Assembly: GCA_910587235.1 (NCBI GenBank)
Contig: CAJUKD010000046.1
Span: 1 to 11,492, forward strand
From: an uncultured Muribaculaceae bacterium
GTDB lineage: Bacteria > Bacteroidota > Bacteroidia > Bacteroidales > Muribaculaceae
DNA: 11,492 nucleotides
Direction: 5' to 3'
Position 1 is the first letter of the stretch. Each line of letters begins with the position of its first letter. Below the pieces are notes generated by a model that did no database searches, was not told the origin of the DNA, and saw only the letters and a program-made list of their open reading frames with translations. Below, in pieces: positions 5,911 to 11,492 of this stretch. Both the position numbers and the translations under genes were made by a program.

Positions 5911-7041
5911 CTATTTTCCGGAGGGGAGGGAGGGGTTCACTTTCATGCCGTCGCGCACTTTCATGAGCGCGCGGGTGACATAGCGGTCGTCGGGGCTAAG
6001 GCCTGAGGTGATGATGCGCAGGGTGTCGTCCAGCACCTCTCCGGTTTTTACGGGTGTGTATGTGATTTTGTCCGTTTCATCGACTGTATAGACATATTTT
6101 CCGAGCTGGTCGCTTCCTATTGCGGCATCGAGGATAAGGAGTGCGTGCGGCTCAATGGCGTATGGCAGATGTATTTCCGTGTACATGCCGCTTCGCAGGT
6201 CGCCGTCGGGATTATCTGTCAGGCCCTGCATGCGCAGGGTGCCTGTCGATTTGTCTATTTCAGGCGACATGTAAGATAGGTCGCAGTTGTATTGTCCTGG
6301 CAGGGAGTCGGAAAATTCGAGTGGTATGTCGCGCAGGTCAACTCCCAGTTTTGCGGCATTTTCACGCAGAAGGCTGAGGTAGGATGCGTCGTCAATTGAG
6401 AAATTGATTACCATAGTCGCGTCGTCGAAGATCTTTGCAAGGGTAACAGGTTGTGACGAGCCTGAAAGGTACGCTCCTGTGTCGTAGTTACCGGAGCTGA
6501 TGCGCCCGTCGAATGGTGCCCGGACGGTGCAGTACGACAATTCGGTACGGGCCGTGCGCAAAGCCGCGGAGGCGTTCTCTACATCGGCCCAGGCCTGTTC
6601 CATGGCGCTTCTGGCCTGGGCTACTTCCATCTCGCTGACGGCGTCGCTGCTCAGGGCGCGCTTCATGGCTTCATAGCGTTCGGTATTATAATCGAGCGAT
6701 GCGCGCGCAGTCTGTAGCGACGCTTCGGCCCGGTCCACGGCGTCGCGGTAGTTGCGCTCTTCGATAGTGAACAGCGTTTCGCCTTTGCGCACACGGTCGC
6801 CGGCTTTGTAGGGGTGGGAGAGGAGATAGCCGTCGACACGCGCAACAAGTTCCACTTCGCGGTTGGCCGTCAGGTAGCCCGGGTATGTTTTTCTAAGCAC
6901 TACTGAGTCGGTCAGCGGGTGAGCGACCTCAATGGCCGGTATTTCATCGCCGCTGTTGTGCTTTTTGTGTCTGCACGACGTACAGGCGGCGACTGCTAAG
7001 AGTGCCGCTGCCGGAAGCATGATGATTGATGATGTTTTCAT
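5911..7041 (-). CDS. RND efflux periplasmic adaptor lipoprotein (AcrA/MexA-like membrane fusion protein)
   Basis: The 376-residue product bridges the RND pump and the outer-membrane channel in the periplasm. The N-terminus has a lipoprotein signal with lipobox VAAC and probable lipidated Cys20; a second cysteine follows at 23. The order is typical of the family: first barrel-sandwich half (about 62-98, VARVDGYLLSHPYKAGDRV), alpha-helical coiled-coil hairpin (about 98-168, rich in Ala/Glu/Arg), second sandwich half (170-205, YCTVRAPFDGRIS), then beta-barrel (about 208-295, with LRSGMYTEIHL) and a membrane-proximal domain to the end. The gene sits between the channel gene (12 nt gap) and the pump gene (25 nt gap), so co-transcription is very likely. 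The ATG at 7041 gives the complete lipoprotein signal. Confidence 0.95.
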   Translation of the reverse strand: MKTSSIIMLPAAALLAVAACTSCRHKKHNSGDEIPAIEVAHPLTDSVVLRKTYPGYLTANREVELVARVDGYLLSHPYKAGDRVRKGETLFTIEERNYRDAVDRAEASLQTARASLDYNTERYEAMKRALSSDAVSEMEVAQARSAMEQAWADVENASAALRTARTELSYCTVRAPFDGRISSGNYDTGAYLSGSSQPVTLAKIFDDATMVINFSIDDASYLSLLRENAAKLGVDLRDIPLEFSDSLPGQYNCDLSYMSPEIDKSTGTLRMQGLTDNPDGDLRSGMYTEIHLPYAIEPHALLILDAAIGSDQLGKYVYTVDETDKITYTPVKTGEVLDDTLRIITSGLSPDDRYVTRALMKVRDGMKVNPSLPSGK

Positions 7042-7053
7042 GTCGGTATTCTT

Positions 7054-8475
7054 TTATAAATTTCCGTCCCATCCACCGCCGAGAGCCTTGAAAAGGTTGA
7101 TCAGCGATGACAGTGCGCGTCCTTGCGCCGAAATAAGAGTGTTCTGGTATTCGAGGACATTCAGTTGCGCGTCGACCACGTTGGAGAAAGGTGAAAGACC
7201 TTGTTTGTAAAGCGCAAGGGAGAGGTCGAGCGACATTTCGCTCTCTTCCACTACTTTCTGCAGACTGCTTATGTAGTGTAACGAACTGACGTACGAGTTC
7301 ATGGCGTTGTCGGCTTCCTCGATGGCCGTCAGTACGGCCAGATGATAGTTGTCGGTTTCGTTTTCAAGCTCGCGTTGTGCCGACTGTATGTTGTTCCGGC
7401 GCGAAAGCCCGTCGAATATTGTCCACGACAGAGTCGGACTTACGGTATATGTGAAGCTTCGTCCGGTGAACAGATTTTTTGCTGAATGCGCTTCTGTCCC
7501 AATCGAGCCTTCGATGGCGAGGCCGGGAAGATAATCTTTGCGCGCTATTCCCAATGCCGCAGCTGCGGCGTCGACGGAAGCTCTTGCAGCCACGATATCG
7601 GGTCGGCGTTCCAGCAGGTCGAGAGGAACACCTGTGGCCACGAGCATGTGGCAGTCGGGAACCGTGCCGCCGGCTTTCACCGTTGCGGGCAGGGAGTCAG
7701 GTTCCATGCCAAGCAGCACGGAAAGCGCATTTATCGAGGAATTGATGGACGATTCAAGGAGCGGAATGGAAGCTATGGTCGAATAATAGACTGTGCGGGC
7801 CTGCGCCACGTCGAGCCGCGAAGAAATGCCGGATTCGTGTCGGGCTTCCGTGATTTTCACGACTTGTGCCTGCTTTTCGCTGTGGTTGCGAGCCAGCTCC
7901 ATCTGCGCCTGACTGATGCGCAGGTTTATGAATGTGCCGGCTATCTCTGCTTCCAGTGCCACCATGGCCGCGGCATATTCGGCCGCGCTTACATTCACGA
8001 GGGCTTTGCTGCGTCCGGCCTGTGCCGAGATTTTGCCGAAGAGGTCTATTTCCCAGCTCATGGCTACGGATCCGTGCCAGCCTTGTAGGACGGATGCGTC
8101 GGTCGCGGGAGTGGTCATGGCGCCGGAGTTGCGGTTTCGGCTCCAGCCTGCGTTTAAGGTCAGAGAGGGGAAAAAAGCGGAACGGGCTACGGCAAGATTG
8201 TTGCGGGCTATGGCTATGCGGCGTGTGGCAATGGCGAGGTTATAGTTCCTTTCCGAGCCAAGCGCTATGAGTGTATCGAGGGTTGTATCGTTGAAATTGC
8301 GCCACCATAGGGTGTTGTCGGCCTCATGTGTCCGGTCGAAGTGGCTGTCGGCGTTCCATTGTTGCCGTATTCCGGCGGCTTTTTCGCCTGCGGCCGCACT
8401 GCCCGTTGTCATGATTGCAAGGGCAATGGCGGCCGCCACGGCTCCGGGAATGCAGAAAGAAAAACATGCTCTCAT
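7054..8475 (-). CDS. Outer-membrane efflux channel (TolC/OprM/NodT-type factor)
   Basis: The 473-residue product should form the trimeric outer-membrane barrel and periplasmic tunnel that lets the RND pump expel substrates from the cell. Two repeated OEP units are visible, roughly 55-255 and 282-470. Family hallmarks are SWEIDLFGK at 140-148, GVPLDLLERRPDI at 282-294, LYKQGLSPFSNVVDAQ at 422-437 and the closing INLFKALGGGW at 459-469. The N-terminus is a signal peptide with a likely type I site near GSAAAG (25-30). It lacks a lipobox cysteine, whereas many NodT/OprM relatives are lipoproteins. It is the first gene of the operon, ahead of adaptor and pump; an adaptor-pump-channel order is commoner. 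The start at 8475 gives the full signal peptide. Confidence 0.94.
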   Translation of the reverse strand: MRACFSFCIPGAVAAAIALAIMTTGSAAAGEKAAGIRQQWNADSHFDRTHEADNTLWWRNFNDTTLDTLIALGSERNYNLAIATRRIAIARNNLAVARSAFFPSLTLNAGWSRNRNSGAMTTPATDASVLQGWHGSVAMSWEIDLFGKISAQAGRSKALVNVSAAEYAAAMVALEAEIAGTFINLRISQAQMELARNHSEKQAQVVKITEARHESGISSRLDVAQARTVYYSTIASIPLLESSINSSINALSVLLGMEPDSLPATVKAGGTVPDCHMLVATGVPLDLLERRPDIVAARASVDAAAAALGIARKDYLPGLAIEGSIGTEAHSAKNLFTGRSFTYTVSPTLSWTIFDGLSRRNNIQSAQRELENETDNYHLAVLTAIEEADNAMNSYVSSLHYISSLQKVVEESEMSLDLSLALYKQGLSPFSNVVDAQLNVLEYQNTLISAQGRALSSLINLFKALGGGWDGNL

Positions 8476-8488
8476 AAATCGGAAGGTG

Positions 8489-8518
8489 TAAACGTAATTT
8501 TATAACAATCTGGCTAAA
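8489..8518 (-). promoter_or_regulatory. Weak candidate promoter of the efflux operon
   Basis: On the minus strand TTTA (8518-8515) and TACGTTTA (8496-8489) are separated by 18 nt. Each box differs from the Bacteroidetes consensus only in its last base (A for G). The predicted start would leave a leader of about 10 nt before the channel gene. No better match was seen between 8476 and 8650 on this strand. Imperfect boxes would fit a low-level or activator-dependent promoter. Confidence 0.3.
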
Positions 8519-8618
8519 CGGAATCGTAGTATTTTTTGCAAAAATTAAGAAAAGAATGATTAGATGACGTGTAATAGAGCCAATGAAATGTTCCCGCCGG
8601 ATTTTTTTGTCGGAAAAT

Positions 8619-8650
8619 TCTGTGGAATCGACATAAAATACTTAATTTTG
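8619..8650 (+). promoter_or_regulatory. Promoter of ppdK
   Basis: TAATTTTG (8643-8650), followed by CA, fits the -7 TAnnTTTG consensus exactly. Twenty nt upstream lies TCTG (8619-8622), three of four bases of the -33 TTTG box. This is the same spacing as in the leftward promoter at 2454-2485. It predicts transcription from about 8653 and a leader of about 97 nt before ppdK. Confidence 0.68.
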
Positions 8651-8678
8651 CAAACAGCGGCCATTACCGGCGCATCCG

Positions 8679-8712
8679 TGTGTCTGTAAGGTCGCCCGGG
8701 CCATAAGACACA
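8679..8712 (+). promoter_or_regulatory. Structured hairpin in the ppdK leader
   Basis: TGTGTCT (8679-8685) pairs with AGACACA (8706-8712). Inside, TA/TA and GG/CC pairs can extend the stem around a GC-rich loop that contains the palindrome GCCCGGGC (8694-8701). It lies in the predicted 5' UTR, 37 nt before the start codon, and no T-run follows. The stretch from 8713 to the ATG is AT-rich and open, as usual for translation starts in this phylum. A known riboswitch was not recognised. Confidence 0.4.
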
Positions 8713-8749
8713 TCAACACTTTACATAACCTATTATTATCAAAAATCGA

Positions 8750-11464
8750 ATGAAAAGAGTTTATACATTCGGCGACGGCAAGGCTGAAGGCAATGCCGAG
8801 ATGAGAAATCTCCTCGGCGGCAAGGGTGCCAACCTGGCCGAGATGAACTTGCTGGGTATGCCTGTGCCTCCCGGCTTTACAATCACCACCGAAGTCTGCA
8901 ACGAGTACACCCAGTACGGCAAGGATGAGGTCGTAAACCGCATCAAGGCTGAGGTGGAGGAGGCTATCAAGCACGTTGAAAGCCTTACCGGCAACAAGTT
9001 CGACGATTCGTCGAATCCCCTGCTTGTTTCAGTGCGTTCAGGTGCCCGCGCTTCCATGCCCGGTATGATGGATACAGTCCTCAATCTTGGCATGAACGAC
9101 GCTACAGTTGCCTCGCTTGCATCCAAGAGCGGCAATCCGCGTTTCGCATGGGACAGCTACCGTCGTTTTGTGCAGATGTACGGCGACGTAGTTCTCGGCA
9201 TGAAGCCCAAAAATAAGACCGATATCGATCCTTTCGAAGCCATCATGGACAAGGTGAAGGAAGAGAAAGGTGTCAAACTCGATACCGAACTCGAAGTCGA
9301 GGACCTCAAGAATCTTGTAAGCCTCTTTAAGGCCGCAGTGAAGGAATACACAGGAAAAGACTTTCCCGAAAGCGCTTGGGAACAGCTCTGGGGCGGCATC
9401 TGCGCCGTGTTCGACAGCTGGATGAACGAGCGTGCCATCATCTATCGCCGCATGAACCAGATCCCCGAAGAGTGGGGTACGGCTGTCAACGTACAGGCCA
9501 TGGTTTATGGCAACATGGGCGAAAATTCCGCCACCGGTGTGGCTTTCAGCCGCGATGCCGCCACCGGCGAGAACATTTTCAACGGTGAATATCTTATCAA
9601 CGCACAGGGCGAGGATGTCGTTGCCGGCATCCGCACTCCTCAGCAGATCACACTCGAAGGCTCGCGCCGTTGGGCTGCCCTGCAGGGTATCAGCGAAGAA
9701 ACACGTGCAGCAAAATATCCCTCGCTTGAGGAATCTATGCCCGTATGTGCGAAAGAACTTTTCAAAATCGCCGACCGCCTCGAAGAGTACTATAAGGACA
9801 TGCAGGACATGGAGTTCACAATTCAGGACGGCAAACTCTGGATGCTCCAGACCCGCAACGGCAAGCGTACGGGTGCCGCTATGGTGAAAATAGCCATGGA
9901 TCTCCTGCGTGCCGATGTGATCGACGAAAAGACAGTTCTCCGCCGTATGGAACCCCAGAAACTCGACGAACTTCTCCATCCGGTATTCGACAAGAGCGCT
10001 CTCAAGCGTGCTGCTGTGGTAGCTAAGGGTCTTCCCGCATCGCCCGGTGCAGCTGCCGGTCAGGTGGTTTTCTCAGCGGAAGATGCCGAAAACTGGGCTG
10101 AAAAGAAACGCAAAGTCATCCTTGTCCGCATCGAAACATCTCCCGAGGACCTTCGCGGTATGGCCGTGGCTCAGGGTATCCTGACTATGCGCGGCGGCAT
10201 GACTTCCCACGCAGCTGTGGTTGCACGCGGCATGGGCAAGTGCTGCGTTTCCGGCGCCGGCGAAATCAAGGTCGACTATGTGGCCAAGACCGTCGAAATG
10301 GGCGGAAAGACCTACAAGGAAGGCGACTGGATCTCGCTCAATGGTTCCACCGGTGAAGTATACGACGGTCAGGTTCCCACCACCGAACCCGTTCTCGACG
10401 GTGACTTCGCCGCTATCATGAATCTTGCCGACAAGTACACAAAGACACTTGTACGCACTAACGCCGATACTCCCCGCGACGCCCGTCAGGCACGCAACTT
10501 CGGCGCACAGGGTATCGGTCTTTGCCGCACAGAACACATGTTCTTCGAAGGTGACCGCATCAAAGCTGTCCGCGAGATGATTCTTGCTTCCGACGTCGAA
10601 GGCCGCCGTCAGGCTCTTGCCAAGTTGCTCCCCATGCAGCGTGGTGACTTCGAGGGCATTTTCGAAGCTATGGACGGTTGTGGTGTGACAATCCGTCTGC
10701 TCGATCCCCCGTTGCACGAATTCGTGCCTCATCAGACAGCTACCCAGAAAGAACTCGCCGAAGAGATGGGCCTCACCCTTGAAGAAGTAAAGGCTAAGGT
10801 GGACTCCCTCGAAGAGTTCAACCCCATGCTCGGTCACCGCGGCTGCCGCCTCGGCATCACATATCCCGAAATCACCGAGATGCAGGCACGTGCGATTCTT
10901 GAAGCCGCACTCGCATGCAAATCGCGCGGTATCGACGTACACCCTGAAATCATGGTGCCCCTGGTAGGTTCTCTCAAAGAACTCCAGAATCAGGCAGATG
11001 TTATCCATTCGACAGCAGCCAAGGTATTCGAGGAAAAAGGCGACTCAATCCGCTATAAAGTCGGAACAATGATCGAAGTGCCCCGCGCAGCCCTCACGGC
11101 CGACGAAATCGCCACTGTAGCCGACTTCTTCTCTTTCGGAACCAACGACCTCACACAGATGACATTCGGCTTCTCGCGCGACGACGCGCCCAAGTTCCTC
11201 AAGTTCTACAAGGAACACGGTGTCATCAAGACCGATCCTTTCGAAGTTCTTGACCAGACCGGCGTAGGCCAGCTCGTGCGCATGGGCGTTGAAAAAGGCC
11301 GCAAGTCAAACCCCGACCTCAAGATCGGTATTTGCGGCGAACATGGCGGTGAACCTTCGTCCGTCATCTTCTGCGCCAAGCTCGGCATGAACTATGTCAG
11401 CTGCTCGCCCTATCGCGTGCCCATCGCCCGCGTAGCCGCGGCGCAGGCTGCTATCGAAGATTAA
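8750..11464 (+). CDS. ppdK: Pyruvate, phosphate dikinase
   Basis: The 904-residue cytoplasmic enzyme interconverts ATP + Pi + pyruvate and AMP + PPi + PEP, serving PPi-linked glycolysis or gluconeogenesis. Domains run as in the Clostridium symbiosum enzyme: ATP-grasp nucleotide-binding domain (1 to about 375, GGKGANLAEM at 23-32, VSVRSGARASMPGMMDT from 93), phosphohistidine swivel domain (about 425-540) and C-terminal PEP/pyruvate TIM barrel (about 560-904). Key residues are all present: His487 in GGMTSHAAVVARG as phosphocarrier, Arg593 (LCRTEHMF), Arg649 (TIRLLDPP), Glu776 (MIEVPRA), Asp800 (GTNDLTQ) and Cys862 (GICGEHGGEP). This distinguishes it from PEP synthase. Codons end in C much more often than in the neighbouring genes (AAC, ATC, CTC, CCC), which suggests high expression. 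It is transcribed divergently from the efflux operon and is probably a single gene. The last 28 bases of the window after it show no complete terminator. Confidence 0.98.
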   Translation: MKRVYTFGDGKAEGNAEMRNLLGGKGANLAEMNLLGMPVPPGFTITTEVCNEYTQYGKDEVVNRIKAEVEEAIKHVESLTGNKFDDSSNPLLVSVRSGARASMPGMMDTVLNLGMNDATVASLASKSGNPRFAWDSYRRFVQMYGDVVLGMKPKNKTDIDPFEAIMDKVKEEKGVKLDTELEVEDLKNLVSLFKAAVKEYTGKDFPESAWEQLWGGICAVFDSWMNERAIIYRRMNQIPEEWGTAVNVQAMVYGNMGENSATGVAFSRDAATGENIFNGEYLINAQGEDVVAGIRTPQQITLEGSRRWAALQGISEETRAAKYPSLEESMPVCAKELFKIADRLEEYYKDMQDMEFTIQDGKLWMLQTRNGKRTGAAMVKIAMDLLRADVIDEKTVLRRMEPQKLDELLHPVFDKSALKRAAVVAKGLPASPGAAAGQVVFSAEDAENWAEKKRKVILVRIETSPEDLRGMAVAQGILTMRGGMTSHAAVVARGMGKCCVSGAGEIKVDYVAKTVEMGGKTYKEGDWISLNGSTGEVYDGQVPTTEPVLDGDFAAIMNLADKYTKTLVRTNADTPRDARQARNFGAQGIGLCRTEHMFFEGDRIKAVREMILASDVEGRRQALAKLLPMQRGDFEGIFEAMDGCGVTIRLLDPPLHEFVPHQTATQKELAEEMGLTLEEVKAKVDSLEEFNPMLGHRGCRLGITYPEITEMQARAILEAALACKSRGIDVHPEIMVPLVGSLKELQNQADVIHSTAAKVFEEKGDSIRYKVGTMIEVPRAALTADEIATVADFFSFGTNDLTQMTFGFSRDDAPKFLKFYKEHGVIKTDPFEVLDQTGVGQLVRMGVEKGRKSNPDLKIGICGEHGGEPSSVIFCAKLGMNYVSCSPYRVPIARVAAAQAAIED

Positions 11465-11492
11465 GGAATAATCCCTTGTTATAAGTTACTTA

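Noticed and set aside
8642..8974. A 110-codon minus-strand frame covering the ppdK leader and start.
   Set aside because: It overlaps the ppdK promoter and first codons in antisense, and its product has no recognisable features.
9038..11008. Two long open frames of over 300 codons on the minus strand opposite ppdK (9038-9979 and 10073-11008).
   Set aside because: They arise from the strong codon bias of ppdK, which removes stops from the opposite frame. The translations look Cys/His-rich and unlike any family, and the plus-strand gene is certain.

Overview
The window looks like chromosomal DNA from a Bacteroidales bacterium, possibly Muribaculaceae-like; the family is an inference. The reasons are promoters of the TTTG / TAnnTTTG type, starts without Shine-Dalgarno sequences, tRNAs without an encoded CCA, AT-rich gaps between moderately GC-rich genes, and a secreted enzyme with a tail resembling a type IX sorting domain. 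No phage, transposon, CRISPR or defence genes are visible.

Layout. (1) Positions 1-227 hold the 3' part of tRNA-Gly(GCC), a complete tRNA-Leu(GAG) and a strong intrinsic terminator. (2) Positions 281-2302 (+) encode a secreted GH128-type glycoside hydrolase. It carries a beta/gamma-crystallin-like module before the catalytic barrel, and an FN3-like module and a sorting-like tail after it. (3) Positions 2303-2687 are a 385-base gap without a protein gene. It holds a bidirectional terminator, a very good minus-strand promoter that serves no known gene, and a 16-bp dyad. (4) Positions 8475 down to 2688 (-) form a tight tripartite RND efflux operon in the order outer-membrane channel, periplasmic lipoprotein adaptor, inner-membrane RND pump. 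(5) Positions 8476-8749 are a divergent intergenic region with a good promoter and a structured leader for the next gene. (6) Positions 8750-11464 (+) encode a complete pyruvate phosphate dikinase (ppdK) with all main catalytic residues.

How the genes work together. The three efflux genes should build one envelope-spanning drug or bile-salt type exporter; the substrate cannot be read from sequence. The hydrolase probably attacks beta-1,3-glucan outside the cytoplasm. PpdK links pyruvate and PEP using PPi/AMP and is central metabolism. These three units have no evident functional connection.

The least expected signals are the orphan minus-strand promoter that points at a terminator about 130 nt away (a candidate small RNA, positions 2451 to 2319) with a matching dyad upstream, and the crystallin/GH128/sorting-tail architecture. 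Most of the rest is ordinary core genome.
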